This document shows, in pieces, positions 7,321 to 17,038 of a DNA stretch of 64,000 nucleotides. A model generated the notes under the pieces. It did no database searches and had not been told where the DNA came from. It saw only the letters and a program-made list of their open reading frames with translations. The position numbers and the translations under genes were made by a program. This DNA is from Pseudomonas sp. Seg1 (GTDB lineage Bacteria; Pseudomonadota; Gammaproteobacteria; Pseudomonadales; Pseudomonadaceae): the NCBI RefSeq assembly GCF_018326005.1, contig NZ_AP021903.1:1862001-1926000 (forward strand). Reading direction: 5' to 3'. Numbering within the stretch: position 1 is the stretch's first letter; each line of letters begins with the position of its first letter.

Positions 7321-9588
7321 ATGAGCTTCGGCGCCGATGAAGAGATCCTTCAGGATTTCCTGGTTGAGGCCGGCGAGATTCTTGAGCAACTGTCCGAGCA
7401 ACTGGTCGAGCTGGAAAGCCGTCCGGATGACGCAGATTTGCTCAACGCAATTTTTCGCGGTTTCCACACTGTAAAAGGGGGCGCCGGCTTCCTTCAGCTC
7501 AACGAGCTGGTGGAGTGCTGTCACATCGCCGAAAACGTGTTCGACATCCTGCGTAAGGGTGAGCGTCGCGTTGATGCAGAACTGATGGACGTTGTCCTCG
7601 AAGCACTGGACGCGGTGAACAGCATGTTCAGCGAAGTCCGCGAGCGTGCACCGATCACCGCCGCCACGCCGGAACTGCTGGCAGCGCTGGCGCGTCTGGC
7701 CGAGCCGCAATCGGCGGATCAAGCCCCGGCTTCGCCAGTGGCCGAGATGATCGAAGAACTGGTCGTCGAAGGCGATTCGGGCGACATCACCGATAACGAA
7801 TTTGAACAGCTGCTGGACTCGCTGAACGCCGTCAAGGCCGAAGCCGAAGCCCCGGCGGCGGCTGCGCCTGCGCAAACTGCCGAAGAGGCAGCCAGCGATG
7901 AAATCACTGACGCCGAGTTCGAATCACTGCTCGATCAGTTGCACGGTAAAGGTCAATTTGCAGCTGACGCAGTCGCGCCGGCGGCGGCCAAACCTGCAGC
8001 GCCGGCAGCAGGCGACAGCTCGGACATCACCGACGACGAATTCGAAGCACTGCTCGATCAGTTGCACGGCAAAGGCAACTTCGCCGTCGAAGCGCTGGAG
8101 TCGGCGATTGCCTCGGCCCCTGCGCCTGCCGCACCGGCGGCCGCCGCTGCCGGTAGCGATCTGATCAGCGATCACGAATTCGAATCGCTGCTCGACGAAT
8201 TGCACGGTAAAGGCAAGTTCACTGAAGTCGGCGCCGCTGCTGCCGGCTCCGCTTCGACAGTCGCCACGCCGCCTGCGAAAGCACCGGCCGCTGCTGCTGC
8301 GCCGAAGCCTGCCGCCAAGCCTGAACCGAAAGCCGAAGCGCCAAAACCGGCTGCCGCTGCTGCACCGGCTCCGGCCCGTGCTGCCGCTGCACCGCCACCG
8401 GAAAAACCGGCGAGCGAAGCCGAGACCACCGTGCGGGTCGACACCGCACGTCTCGACGAAATCATGAACATGGTCGGCGAGCTGGTACTGGTGCGTAACC
8501 GCCTGGTGCGCCTGGGTCTCAACAGCGGCGACGAAGCCATGCAAAAGGCCGTGTCGAACCTCGACGTGGTCACGGCTGACTTGCAGACCGCGGTGATGAA
8601 GACCCGGATGCAGCCGATCAAGAAGGTCTTCGGGCGCTTCCCGCGTCTGGTTCGCGACCTCGCGCGTCAGCTGAAGAAAGAGATCAATCTGGAGCTGGTG
8701 GGTGAAGAAACCGACCTCGACAAAAACCTTGTCGAGGCTCTGGCCGACCCGCTGGTCCACTTGGTGCGCAACGCCGTCGACCACGGTATCGAGTCGCCGG
8801 AAGAACGCGAAGCGTCGGGCAAGGCCCGTGGTGGTCGCGTGGTGCTGGCCGCCGAACAGGAAGGCGACCACATCCTGCTGTCGATCTCCGATGACGGCAA
8901 AGGCATGGACCCGAACGTCCTGCGTTCGATCGCGGTAAAACGCGGCGTGATGGACAAGGACGCGGCCGATCGCCTGAGCGATACCGAGTGCTACAACCTG
9001 ATTTTCGCCCCGGGTTTCTCGACCAAGACCGAGATCTCCGACGTGTCCGGCCGTGGTGTCGGCATGGACGTTGTGAAGACCAAGATTTCCCAGCTCAACG
9101 GTTCGATCAATATCTACTCGACCAAGGGCCAGGGCTCGAAGATCGTCATCAAGGTGCCGCTGACCCTCGCGATCATGCCGACCCTGATGGTCATGCTCGG
9201 CAATCAGGCGTTTGCGTTCCCGTTGGTCAACGTCAACGAAATCTTCCACCTCGACCTGTCGACCACCAACGTCGTGGACGGCCAGGAAGTGGTGATCGTG
9301 CGGGACAAGGCCTTGCCTTTGTTCTACCTCAAGCGCTGGCTGGTCAGCTCCGCCGCTCATGAAGAACAGCGCGAAGGCCATGTGGTGATCCTGTCGGTGG
9401 GCACTCAGCGGATCGGCTTCGTCGTCGATCAACTGGTTGGCCAGGAAGAAGTGGTCATCAAGCCATTGGGCAAAATGCTGCAAGGGACTCCGGGCATGTC
9501 CGGCGCCACCATCACCGGTGACGGCCGCATTGCACTGATTCTCGATGTTCCAAGCATGCTCAAGCGTTACGCCGCACGGCGTATTTGA
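7321..9588 (+). CDS. cheA: Chemotaxis histidine kinase CheA
   Basis: Receptor-coupled histidine kinase, 755 aa. Domains in order: HPt with phosphoacceptor His49 (FHTVKGG); a long Ala/Pro-rich linker of about residues 140-380; dimerisation domain ([20 protein letters not shown]); HATPase with [12 protein letters not shown] and [10 protein letters not shown]; and a C-terminal CheW-like domain. The linker carries four copies of a D/E-I-T/S-D-x-E-F-E-x-L-L-D motif, starting near residues 155, 194, 235 and 281. The last three continue LHGKG. These sit where a canonical P2 CheY-binding domain would be. GGAGCACC precedes the ATG. Confidence 0.96.
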   Translation: MSFGADEEILQDFLVEAGEILEQLSEQLVELESRPDDADLLNAIFRGFHTVKGGAGFLQLNELVECCHIAENVFDILRKGERRVDAELMDVVLEALDAVNSMFSEVRERAPITAATPELLAALARLAEPQSADQAPASPVAEMIEELVVEGDSGDITDNEFEQLLDSLNAVKAEAEAPAAAAPAQTAEEAASDEITDAEFESLLDQLHGKGQFAADAVAPAAAKPAAPAAGDSSDITDDEFEALLDQLHGKGNFAVEALESAIASAPAPAAPAAAAAGSDLISDHEFESLLDELHGKGKFTEVGAAAAGSASTVATPPAKAPAAAAAPKPAAKPEPKAEAPKPAAAAAPAPARAAAAPPPEKPASEAETTVRVDTARLDEIMNMVGELVLVRNRLVRLGLNSGDEAMQKAVSNLDVVTADLQTAVMKTRMQPIKKVFGRFPRLVRDLARQLKKEINLELVGEETDLDKNLVEALADPLVHLVRNAVDHGIESPEEREASGKARGGRVVLAAEQEGDHILLSISDDGKGMDPNVLRSIAVKRGVMDKDAADRLSDTECYNLIFAPGFSTKTEISDVSGRGVGMDVVKTKISQLNGSINIYSTKGQGSKIVIKVPLTLAIMPTLMVMLGNQAFAFPLVNVNEIFHLDLSTTNVVDGQEVVIVRDKALPLFYLKRWLVSSAAHEEQREGHVVILSVGTQRIGFVVDQLVGQEEVVIKPLGKMLQGTPGMSGATITGDGRIALILDVPSMLKRYAARRI

Positions 9589-9637
9589 ATCCGGGGCGGC
9601 GGGGCGACAACGTCCCGCTGCGCCTAATGGAGTGTTT

Positions 9638-10774
9638 ATGGCAGTCAAAGTCCTGGTGGTGGACGATTCGGGTTTTTTCCGCCGCCGCGTCTCGGAAATT
9701 CTTTCAGCGGATCCGAGCATCCAGGTGGTCGGTACGGCCACCAACGGTAAAGAGGCGATTGATCAGGCCCTGGCCCTCAAGCCAGACGTGATCACCATGG
9801 ACTACGAGATGCCGATGATGGACGGCATCACGGCCGTGCGGCACATCATGCAGCGCTGCCCGACCCCGGTGTTGATGTTCTCCTCGCTGACCCATGAAGG
9901 CGCTCGGGTAACCCTCGATGCGCTGGATGCCGGTGCGGTGGATTTCCTGCCGAAGAATTTTGAAGACATCTCGCGTAACCCGGAGAAGGTCAAGCAACTG
10001 CTGTGCGAGAAGGTCCATAGCATCTCGCGCAGTAACCGTCGTTTCAGTGCCTACAGCGCGCCGGCTCCGGTAGCTGCGCCTGCACCGACGCCTGCTCCGG
10101 CGGCATCGAGCTTCAGCAGCCACAGCACCAGCGCCCCGGTACGTCCGGCACCTGCGCCAGCGCCAACGCGCGCGCCGGCTGCCAGCGCTTCGTCGCCGGC
10201 ACCGAAACGCAAAGCCTACAAACTGGTTGCCATCGGTACCTCGACGGGCGGTCCGGTTGCCCTGCAACGCGTGTTGACGCAATTGCCGGCCAACTTCCCG
10301 GCGCCGATCGTGCTGATCCAGCACATGCCGGCAGCGTTCACCAAGGCCTTCGCTGAACGTCTGGACAAGCTCTGCCGCATCAGTGTCAAGGAAGCCGAGG
10401 ATGGCGACATCCTGCGTCCGGGCCTGGCGTTGCTGGCCCCGGGTGGCAAGCAAATGATGATCGACGGCCGTGGCGCGGTGAAAATCCTCCCGGGCGACGA
10501 GCGTCTGAACTACAAGCCGTGCGTGGACATCACGTTCGGTTCGGCGGCGAAATCCTACGGTGACAAAGTTCTGGCGGTCGTGTTGACCGGCATGGGCGCC
10601 GACGGTCGTGAAGGCGCACGACTGCTCAAGCAGGGCGGCAGTTCGGTGTGGGCACAGGACGAAGCCAGCTGCGTGATCTACGGCATGCCGATGGCCATTG
10701 TCAAAGCCGACCTTGCGGATGCGGTGTACGGTCTGGACGACATCGGCAAGCACATCGTCGAGGCGTGTATCTGA
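9638..10774 (+). CDS. cheB: Chemotaxis methylesterase CheB
   Basis: Receptor-modification methylesterase/deamidase, 378 aa. The receiver domain has DD at 9-10 and phosphoacceptor Asp55 (ITMDYEMP). A Pro/Ala-rich linker of ~50 residues follows. The catalytic domain carries Ser202 in GTSTGGP, the His in IQHMP, and Asp in GMGADG. The frame extends upstream to 9545 inside cheA; ATG 9638 ([10 protein letters not shown]) with TGGAG upstream is the expected start. Its stop overlaps the motC start (TGATG). Confidence 0.95.
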   Translation: MAVKVLVVDDSGFFRRRVSEILSADPSIQVVGTATNGKEAIDQALALKPDVITMDYEMPMMDGITAVRHIMQRCPTPVLMFSSLTHEGARVTLDALDAGAVDFLPKNFEDISRNPEKVKQLLCEKVHSISRSNRRFSAYSAPAPVAAPAPTPAPAASSFSSHSTSAPVRPAPAPAPTRAPAASASSPAPKRKAYKLVAIGTSTGGPVALQRVLTQLPANFPAPIVLIQHMPAAFTKAFAERLDKLCRISVKEAEDGDILRPGLALLAPGGKQMMIDGRGAVKILPGDERLNYKPCVDITFGSAAKSYGDKVLAVVLTGMGADGREGARLLKQGGSSVWAQDEASCVIYGMPMAIVKADLADAVYGLDDIGKHIVEACI

Positions 10775-11514
10775 TGGATGTTCTAAGCCTTATCGGGATC
10801 ATCATGGCGTTTGTCGCCATCATCGGCGGCAACTACCTTGAAGGTGGTCACCTCGGTGCGCTGGCCAACGGCCCGGCGGCACTGATTGTACTGGGCGGCA
10901 CCATCGGTGCCGCGCTGCTGCAATCGCCGATGAGCGCGTTCAAACGCGCGATGCAGATCCTCGCCTGGATCTTCTTTCCGCCGCGAGTGGACCTGGCCGG
11001 CGGCATCGACCGCGTGGTCAACTGGAGCCTCACCGCACGCAAGGAAGGTTTGCTCGGTCTGGAAGGCGTGGCCGATGCCGAACCCGACAGCTACTCGCGC
11101 AAGGGCCTGCAACTGCTGGTCGACGGCGCCGAGCCGGAAGCGATCCGCAGCATCCTTGAAGTGGATTTCTACACCCAGGAAGCCCGCGACATCGAAGCGG
11201 CGAAAGTCTTTGAAAGCATGGGCGGCTACGCGCCGACCATCGGCATCATCGGTGCGGTGATGGGCCTGATTCATGTGATGGGCAACCTCGCCGACCCGAC
11301 GCAATTGGGCAGCGGCATCGCCGTGGCGTTCGTCGCGACCATCTACGGCGTGGCCAGTGCCAACCTGATCCTGTTGCCGGTCGCGGCCAAACTGAAGTCA
11401 ATCGCGTTGCGACAGTCGCGTTATCGCGAAATGTTGTTGGAAGGTATCTTGTCGATCGCCGAAGGTGAAAACCCGCGCTCTATCGAGTTGAAGCTTCAGG
11501 GCTTCATGGATTGA
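10774..11514 (+). CDS. motC: Flagellar stator protein MotC (MotA/PomA-type)
   Basis: Proton-channel stator subunit, 246 aa, with four transmembrane segments: residues ~3-21, ~30-48, and a pair near 150-210 (APTIGIIGAVMGLIHVM, IAVAFVATIYGVASANLILL). A cytoplasmic loop with charged residues lies between. It pairs with MotD downstream. MotCD is the second Pseudomonas stator set, important for swarming. It is translationally coupled to cheB by a 1-bp overlap. Confidence 0.94.
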   Translation: MDVLSLIGIIMAFVAIIGGNYLEGGHLGALANGPAALIVLGGTIGAALLQSPMSAFKRAMQILAWIFFPPRVDLAGGIDRVVNWSLTARKEGLLGLEGVADAEPDSYSRKGLQLLVDGAEPEAIRSILEVDFYTQEARDIEAAKVFESMGGYAPTIGIIGAVMGLIHVMGNLADPTQLGSGIAVAFVATIYGVASANLILLPVAAKLKSIALRQSRYREMLLEGILSIAEGENPRSIELKLQGFMD

Positions 11515-11529
11515 TGGGGGTAATGGACT

Positions 11530-12420
11530 ATGGCTCGTCGCAGGCATCAGGAAGAACACGTTAACCACGAGCGCTGGCTCGTGTCCTACGCCGACTTCAT
11601 CACGCTGCTGTTCGCTTTCTTCGTGGTCATGTACTCGATCTCGTCGATAAACGAAGGCAAGTACAAGGTTATTTCCGAAGCGCTGATCGGCGTCTTTACC
11701 GACTCCGATCGCTCACTCAAACCGATCCCGATCGGCGAAGAACGACCGAAGACCGTGACCCCGGCCAAGCCGCTGGTCAAGGATGCCGAGCAGGTCGACG
11801 CCGGTATCGCCGGCGCCAGCGATCCGCTGAAGAGCATTGCCGATGACATCAGTGCAGCGTTCGGCGATCTGATCAGCTCCAATCAGATGACCGTGCGTGG
11901 CAACGAGTTGTGGGTCGAAATCGAACTCAACTCCAGCCTGTTGTTCGGCAGCGGCGACGCCATGCCCAGCGACATCGCGTTCAACATCATCGACAAGGTT
12001 GCGGCGATCCTCAAACCGTTCGACAACCCGATCCACGTTGAAGGCTTCACCGACGATCAACCGATCCGCACCGCGCAGTACCCGACCAACTGGGAGCTGT
12101 CCTCGGCGCGTTCGGCGAGCATCGTGCGCATGCTGGCGATGCAGGGCGTGAACCCTGGTCGTCTGGCCTCGGTGGGCTACGGCGAGTTCCAGCCAGTGGC
12201 CAACAACGCCACGGCCGAAGGCCGGGCGAAAAACCGTCGGGTGGTGCTGGTGGTGTCGCGCAACCTCGATGTGCGCCGCAGCCTCACGGGCACCGGAACC
12301 GCCAACGCGCAACCGGACGCCGCACTCAAGCGTGCTGGCACACAAACTGCACCGACCCCGGTCAAGACGCCGGGACGCGAGAGTGCCGTCAATTCTCCGT
12401 CACCCGCATTAACACGCTGA
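11530..12420 (+). CDS. motD: Flagellar stator protein MotD (MotB-type, OmpA-like domain)
   Basis: Peptidoglycan-anchoring stator partner of MotC, 296 aa. The short basic N terminus and single transmembrane segment (WLVSYADFITLLFAFFVVMY) include the proton-binding Asp of the family. A plug/linker follows, then an OmpA-like domain with HVEGFTDDQPI and NWELSSARSASIVR. The C-terminal tail is Pro/Thr-rich. It lies 15 bp after motC. Confidence 0.95.
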   Translation: MARRRHQEEHVNHERWLVSYADFITLLFAFFVVMYSISSINEGKYKVISEALIGVFTDSDRSLKPIPIGEERPKTVTPAKPLVKDAEQVDAGIAGASDPLKSIADDISAAFGDLISSNQMTVRGNELWVEIELNSSLLFGSGDAMPSDIAFNIIDKVAAILKPFDNPIHVEGFTDDQPIRTAQYPTNWELSSARSASIVRMLAMQGVNPGRLASVGYGEFQPVANNATAEGRAKNRRVVLVVSRNLDVRRSLTGTGTANAQPDAALKRAGTQTAPTPVKTPGRESAVNSPSPALTR

Positions 12421-12463
12421 GCCATGTCTCGGTCGAGCATCTCGACCGGGAGGAACGAACTGA

Positions 12464-13252
12464 ATGAGAGTCTGGGCAGTCGCCAATCAAAAGGGTGGTG
12501 TTGGTAAAACCACTTCTTCCATCGCTTTAGCCGGTTTACTGGCGGAGGCGGGCAAGCGCGTGGTTGTGGTCGATCTCGACCCGCACGGCTCGATGACCAG
12601 CTATTTCGGCTACGACCCCGACAGCCTGGAACACAGCAACTACGACCTGTTTCTGCACAAGGGCACTGTGCCGCAAGGCTTGCCCGGGCAGTTGCTGTTG
12701 TCGACCAGCGACGAACGCATTTCCCTGCTGCCGTCGAGCACCGCTCTGGCCACCCTTGAGCGCCAGTCGCCGGGGCAGAGTGGCTTGGGTCTGGTGATCG
12801 CCAAGAGTCTGGCGCAGCTGTGGCAGGACTTCGATTACGCCGTCATCGACAGCCCGCCGTTGCTCGGCGTGCTGATGGTCAACGCCCTCGCGGCCAGCCA
12901 GCAACTGGTGATCCCGGTGCAGACCGAACACCTGGCCGTCAAAGGCCTGGAGCGGATGGTCAACACCCTGGCGATGATCAACCGCTCGCGCAAACAGGCG
13001 CTGCCGTTCAGCATCGTGCCGACCCTGTTCGATCGCCGTACACAGGCATCGATGCATACCTTGCGCGTGCTGCGTGACAAATTCCCCGAGGAGATCTGGC
13101 AGGGTTACATCCCGGTCGATACGCGTCTGCGCGACGCCAGCCGTGCCGGTGTCACACCTTCGCAATTCGACGGCAAGAGCCGTGGCGTGCTGGCCTACCG
13201 CGCGCTGCTCAAGCATCTGTTGGCGCAACAACTTGTTCCGCAGGTGGCTTGA
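12464..13252 (+). CDS. ParA-family ATPase of the chemotaxis locus (ParC-like)
   Basis: ParA/MinD-type ATPase of 262 aa, with Walker A KGGVGKTTS at ~10-18, VVVVDLDPHGSMTSYFG (Walker A' region) and YAVIDSPPLLGV (Walker B). Its position between motD and a CheW-domain partner matches the ParC/ParP system that places polar chemoreceptor arrays in Vibrio and Pseudomonas. The role is inferred from context. Its stop lies 2 bp before the next gene's ATG. Confidence 0.88.
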   Translation: MRVWAVANQKGGVGKTTSSIALAGLLAEAGKRVVVVDLDPHGSMTSYFGYDPDSLEHSNYDLFLHKGTVPQGLPGQLLLSTSDERISLLPSSTALATLERQSPGQSGLGLVIAKSLAQLWQDFDYAVIDSPPLLGVLMVNALAASQQLVIPVQTEHLAVKGLERMVNTLAMINRSRKQALPFSIVPTLFDRRTQASMHTLRVLRDKFPEEIWQGYIPVDTRLRDASRAGVTPSQFDGKSRGVLAYRALLKHLLAQQLVPQVA

Positions 13253-13254
13253 GC

Positions 13255-14199
13255 ATGAATCGGCCGCTTAAGTTGACGTCGAAGCCGCAGTTGGCCTTGC
13301 AGTCGTATCTGGATGGCTTGTTGCAGGAGATTCCTGACGAGTTGCCAGCGGCATTCGTAGCGGAACCTGAAGAGGTGGAAAGTGCGGCGGCGCTGGATGA
13401 ATTCCAGGCCGCGGTGCTGGAAGAGCAGGCGCGTGATGCGCAGCAGGCTGTGAAGCCGGTTGCTGCCCCCGCCGTTGCTCCAGCGGCCAAGGCGCCGGTG
13501 ATGTTGATCGAAGAGGCAGCGCCGGTTCGCGCCCCCGTTTCGACATTGGCGCCACTGCTGCAAACCCAGCTTCTGAAAACCACGCCAGAACCGGTCGTGG
13601 CCGAGCCTGCGCCAGTCGTGCCCGAACCCGTCGAACAGACGCTGGTGCCGCCGCTGGTGGAAGTGCATTTGCCGCCGAGCAATACGCCACCGCCCGTGGA
13701 AACCGACGGCCGTCCAGCCTGGGCCTCCGAAGCGTTCGAATGCCTGCTGTTCGACGTGGCCGGGCTGACGTTGGCGGTGCCGCTGGTGTGCCTCGGCTCG
13801 ATCTATTCGCTGGCCGGTCATGAACTGACGCCGCTGTTCGGCCAGCCGGAATGGTTCCTCGGCATCTTGCCGAGCCAGGCCGGCAACCTGAAAGTTCTGG
13901 ACACCGCGCGCTGGGTCATGCCGGATCGCTATCGCGATGACTTCCGTCAGGGCTTGCAGTACGTGATTTCGGTACAAGGTTACGAGTGGGGCCTGGCGGT
14001 GCATCAGGTCAGTCGTTCGTTGCGTCTTGATCCGAATGAAATCAAATGGAGAAGTCATCGAGGTCAGCGGCCATGGCTCGCCGGCACGGTGATTGAACAC
14101 ATGTGCGCCTTGCTCGATGTCGCCGCACTGGCCGAGTTAATCGCCAGCGGCGGGGCAAAACACATGTCCGGCAGTAAGCCGAACCACAAACCGACATAA
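13255..14199 (+). CDS. CheW-domain protein, ParP-like array-localisation partner
   Basis: 314 aa. The N-terminal ~150 residues are a low-complexity Ala/Pro/Val-rich linker. The C-terminal ~150 residues form a CheW-like domain (FECLLFDVAGLTLAVPLVCL, then ILPSQAGNLKVLDTARWVMP). ParP proteins link a ParC-type ATPase to CheA arrays, and this one directly follows a ParA-family gene and precedes cheW. ATG 13255 was preferred over TTG 13249, which overlaps the upstream stop. Confidence 0.85.
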   Translation: MNRPLKLTSKPQLALQSYLDGLLQEIPDELPAAFVAEPEEVESAAALDEFQAAVLEEQARDAQQAVKPVAAPAVAPAAKAPVMLIEEAAPVRAPVSTLAPLLQTQLLKTTPEPVVAEPAPVVPEPVEQTLVPPLVEVHLPPSNTPPPVETDGRPAWASEAFECLLFDVAGLTLAVPLVCLGSIYSLAGHELTPLFGQPEWFLGILPSQAGNLKVLDTARWVMPDRYRDDFRQGLQYVISVQGYEWGLAVHQVSRSLRLDPNEIKWRSHRGQRPWLAGTVIEHMCALLDVAALAELIASGGAKHMSGSKPNHKPT

Positions 14200-14272
14200 C
14201 AGACAGTACCGGCATCGATATGCCGGAAACGAAACATAAACCGCCAGGCGCGGTACTTCGAGGGGCTAGGGT

Positions 14273-14758
14273 ATGAACGACAAGGCGACGGCGGCAAAGG
14301 GTTCCGAAGATCCGATCCTGCAATGGGTGACCTTCAAGCTGGACAACGAAACCTACGGCATCAACGTGATGCGCGTTCAGGAAGTCCTGCGCTACACCGA
14401 GATCGCGCCGGTACCGGGTGCGCCAAGTTACGTGCTGGGCATCATCAACCTGCGCGGTAACGTTGTCACCGTGATCGACACCCGTCAGCGCTTCGGCCTG
14501 AGCACCGGCGAGATCAGCGACAACACCCGTATCGTCATCATCGAAGCCGACAAGCAAGTGGTCGGGATCATGGTCGACAGCGTGGCTGAAGTGGTTTACC
14601 TGCGTCAGTCGGAAATCGAGACCGCACCGAACGTCGGTAACGAAGAGTCGGCCAAGTTCATCCAGGGCGTGTGCAACAAGAACAACGAGTTGCTGATCCT
14701 GGTCGAGCTGGACAAGATGATGAGCGAAGAAGAATGGTCGGAACTGGAGAGCATCTGA
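14273..14758 (+). CDS. cheW: Chemotaxis adaptor CheW
   Basis: Adaptor linking CheA to chemoreceptors; 161 aa with a full two-subdomain SH3-like CheW fold (LQWVTFKLDNETYGINVMRV, VLGIINLRGNVVTVIDTR, VVGIMVDSVAEVVYL). The acidic C-terminal tail MSEEEWSELESI is typical of Pseudomonas CheW. CTAGGG lies upstream of the ATG. The next gene starts 1 bp after its stop. Confidence 0.96.
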   Translation: MNDKATAAKGSEDPILQWVTFKLDNETYGINVMRVQEVLRYTEIAPVPGAPSYVLGIINLRGNVVTVIDTRQRFGLSTGEISDNTRIVIIEADKQVVGIMVDSVAEVVYLRQSEIETAPNVGNEESAKFIQGVCNKNNELLILVELDKMMSEEEWSELESI

Positions 14759-14759
14759 T

Positions 14760-15152
14760 TTGATTCTCGAGGTTGCGGTTATTGTCCTGTTCCTTTTCTG
14801 GGCAGGGACGCTGGCGATGTTTGTGTCGTACATCAAGGCGCAAAAAGTGATTGCCGCGCAACAGGCTCATGGCGATGCGCTGCGTGATCAGCGCATCAAG
14901 GACCTGGCCAAACGCGTTGACGACTACCAGAACGGCAACGTGCGCATGGGCGAAGCCCTGCACGAGTTGCGCGCGGTCGTCGGGCCGTTGCCTGACAAGA
15001 TTGTTGCGCTGGAGCAGCGCGATCCATCGAGCCTGTCGTTCGCCCAAGCGGCGAAACTGGTGGGGATGGGCGCGAGCGTTGATGAACTGACTCAGTCCTG
15101 CGGTTTGACCCAGGCTGAGGCGGAGTTGATGCGTAAGTTGCACAGAAGCTGA
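14760..15152 (+). CDS. DUF2802-type membrane-anchored protein
   Basis: 130 aa. An N-terminal transmembrane helix (LEVAVIVLFLFWAGTLAMFV) is followed by a coiled-coil segment (QQAHGDALRDQRIKDLAKRV). The C terminus is a predicted helix-turn-helix-like region (ASVDELTQSCGLTQAEAELM). This matches the DUF2802 family commonly found after cheW in Pseudomonas. The start is TTG 14760, 1 bp after the cheW stop. It is the last gene of the motility operon before the island. Function is unknown. Confidence 0.8.
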   Translation: MILEVAVIVLFLFWAGTLAMFVSYIKAQKVIAAQQAHGDALRDQRIKDLAKRVDDYQNGNVRMGEALHELRAVVGPLPDKIVALEQRDPSSLSFAQAAKLVGMGASVDELTQSCGLTQAEAELMRKLHRS

Positions 15153-15167
15153 AGCTAAAACCAGATC

Positions 15168-15246
15168 AAAAGATCGCAGCCTTCGGCAGCTCTTACATTG
15201 GAATTCGCATTTCCTGTAAGAGCTGCCAAAGGCTGCGATTTTTTGC
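15168..15246 (+). terminator. Long imperfect inverted repeat with T-tract (terminator/intergenic repeat)
   Basis: Arms of ~30 nt around GATCGCAGCCTTCGGCAGCT and its complement carry one internal mismatch. A T-run (TTTTTT) ends the right arm, so it can terminate the chemotaxis operon. The left arm recurs at 536-564 beside palindrome copy 1. Confidence 0.65.
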
Positions 15247-15274
15247 TTTTAGACGAAAAATACCGTTTGTCGGG

Positions 15275-15292
15275 ACTGTCAGATCTGACAGT
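15275..15292. promoter_or_regulatory. 18-bp palindrome, core CTGTCAGATCTGACAG (copy 2)
   Basis: With the flanking GTCGGG the sequence 15269-15292 is an exact 24-bp inverted match of 21227-21250. It lies 12 bp upstream of a perfect TTGACA (15305-15310) and 62 bp upstream of the first secreted-protein ATG. It also marks the left boundary of the AT-richer island. Operator and recombination site are both possible. Confidence 0.65.
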
Positions 15293-15315
15293 AGCTAGCG
15301 TTCTTTGACATTCAA

Positions 15316-15351
15316 CATACTCAAGATGATTTCAAAATCATCTTGAGTATG
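15316..15351 (+). promoter_or_regulatory. Perfect 17-bp-arm hairpin directly before the first island gene
   Basis: CATACTCAAGATGATTT and its exact complement are separated by 2 nt. The right arm ends 3 nt before ATG 15355 and contains ATG 15349 and TTG 15343. If transcribed it would bury the only ribosome-binding-like sequence. It has no T-tract, so it is not an obvious terminator. It could be a translational control or DNA-level dyad. Confidence 0.55.
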
Positions 15352-15354
15352 GGC

Positions 15355-16995
15355 ATGAGACTATTACTGTTTTTAACAATGCTACTTGCCGCCAGTGTCA
15401 ATGCCATGTCTGGTCAGGCCTTGGTAACCGATTTAAATGCGAGATATTTCAGTACAGTTGCTCAATGCTCGAACGGAACGCCTGCGTACTATTGTTCTGG
15501 AGTTCTCCTGCGGGCAGTGGATTACAGTACGTTTTTTAAATTTTGGGATTACGGCTCGCAGGCGACAAAGTTGGGCTCGGTTGCTTTTACTTATGTCCGT
15601 TCAGATATCGGCAGTACGACGCTGAACGGCAACAGGAAAAGCGGCTTCATTTTGAAAGACCAGACGTCGGCATTGGCAGCGGGAAAGGCTTTGAGTCTGC
15701 GGTGTATTTTCCCTTTTCCGACCGAGTCACTCAATCTTCGGGCAGATCACGGTTGTGGGTTTGCACCTGGAGCGGCACAAGCGGAGCCCGATCTGGCCAA
15801 TTGTGCAAAATTGTCGGGCTCGCCTGTTACGACGTCGGCATGGCTGCGGAACTTCTTGGAAAATCAGTCCCTTCCCAGGAATCAGTGTTCGCTAAGTACG
15901 GTGGTGGCGGCGCAATTCAAGGCCAGTCTTGAAGCACACACGCTAATGGGCGCTGCGTGGACGGCCAAGCCGATGGAAGTCCTGGTGAAGACGTGGGATG
16001 AGAGCAAGCCTGAAAAACTACCCGTCGAAGCTGTGTTCTACGATGCCTCAACTCCCGCCAAAGTGGAAGATGCGCGGAAGTTTCAGCGAGAATACTATCT
16101 GGAGACATCTATTTATGTGCCAATCGTCAGATTGAACCTGACGGATGCGAATAAAGAAGTCTTTAGTTACGCCACTGATGATCAGCGTTATGGGGAAGCG
16201 GTCGCTGAGCGCTTGAACATTAAGTATTCCAATGTGACAAAAGAGTGTAATGGTTGGGCAGCTTATTATTGCAGTGGTGTGCTTTTGAGGGTCACGGGAA
16301 CCAAGCCGGCATATCATGCCTGGGACCCAAGTGATAACTCTATAAAAACGGGCGGAGTTTCATTCTCTTATTTGCGAAAAGACTTGGGTACAGAAATCCT
16401 CGTCTACAATGAGACGCAAGGTTTCATTTTCAAGGACTTTGATACAGCAGAACGCTTAGGCTCATATCCCACTCCTTTGCTTTGCTCTTATCCATCTGAC
16501 GCTAATACGTACAGTCGACCTACGGATGGAGGGTGTGGTCCAAACACATTTTATCCAGTAACCAGTCGTACCTGCCTGGAAGTCGGTGTTACAACATTGG
16601 ATAGTTGGAAGGTGCATTACCGATCTGTCGGTGGTTCAGGCTACTTTTCGCAGAGAAACAGAAATCAGTGCAGTTTTACTGGTGACAAGGATGAGTTTGC
16701 TCTGAGTCTAGAAGCACGTAACAATTTTGAGCGGCCAGAAGAAGAGCGTCCTTATCATAACGAAGTCATGTTGAAGACTTGGCCTAGAGGCATTCCAGAA
16801 CAATTGCCGATAGCCGCATTTTTCTATCTGCACAAGCAGACCCTTGAGGTGGGTATAGAGGGTGCCAAGTATGCTCAGAAAGACTACTTCAATGTGACAG
16901 GCAATTTATTGCCTGTCATACGTGTCACCTTGGTTGATGGTAAGTCAGAGGCATTTAGTTATCATGCGTCTGAGCAGTCAGATGTCTGGAAATAG
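15355..16995 (+). CDS. Secreted two-module cysteine-rich protein, HvnA/halovibrin-like (copy 1)
   Basis: 546 aa with a Sec signal peptide (MRLLLFLTMLLAASVNA, cleaved before MSG). The mature part is two homologous modules of ~250-270 aa. Each has Y-x-C-S-G-V-L-L-R, an FxYxR-D-x-G segment, GF-I-x-K, G-C-G, a second-half N-Q-C-S and V-x-L/V-K-T-W followed by LP-x-x-A-x-FY. Each module has six Cys in the same order, suggesting three disulfides. I recall single-module relatives in Pseudomonas annotated halovibrin HvnA (secreted NAD glycohydrolases in Vibrio), but catalysis is not demonstrable here. ATG 15355 was chosen by analogy with copy 2; TTG 15343 and ATG 15349 are alternatives. Bases 15422-15984 are identical to 17112-17674. 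Confidence 0.75.
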   Translation: MRLLLFLTMLLAASVNAMSGQALVTDLNARYFSTVAQCSNGTPAYYCSGVLLRAVDYSTFFKFWDYGSQATKLGSVAFTYVRSDIGSTTLNGNRKSGFILKDQTSALAAGKALSLRCIFPFPTESLNLRADHGCGFAPGAAQAEPDLANCAKLSGSPVTTSAWLRNFLENQSLPRNQCSLSTVVAAQFKASLEAHTLMGAAWTAKPMEVLVKTWDESKPEKLPVEAVFYDASTPAKVEDARKFQREYYLETSIYVPIVRLNLTDANKEVFSYATDDQRYGEAVAERLNIKYSNVTKECNGWAAYYCSGVLLRVTGTKPAYHAWDPSDNSIKTGGVSFSYLRKDLGTEILVYNETQGFIFKDFDTAERLGSYPTPLLCSYPSDANTYSRPTDGGCGPNTFYPVTSRTCLEVGVTTLDSWKVHYRSVGGSGYFSQRNRNQCSFTGDKDEFALSLEARNNFERPEEERPYHNEVMLKTWPRGIPEQLPIAAFFYLHKQTLEVGIEGAKYAQKDYFNVTGNLLPVIRVTLVDGKSEAFSYHASEQSDVWK

Positions 16996-17038
16996 GTCGC
17001 GTAAATAGCGCTGCGATCTTTATTGCGGGGAGATCAGT

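Noticed and set aside
7924..9744. 606-aa minus-strand open frame
   Set aside because: Shadow of cheA and cheB starts; no recognisable domain.
15543..15932. 129-aa frame repeated identically at 17233-17622
   Set aside because: Overlapping frame inside the secreted-protein genes; the repetition follows from the DNA duplication, not from coding.
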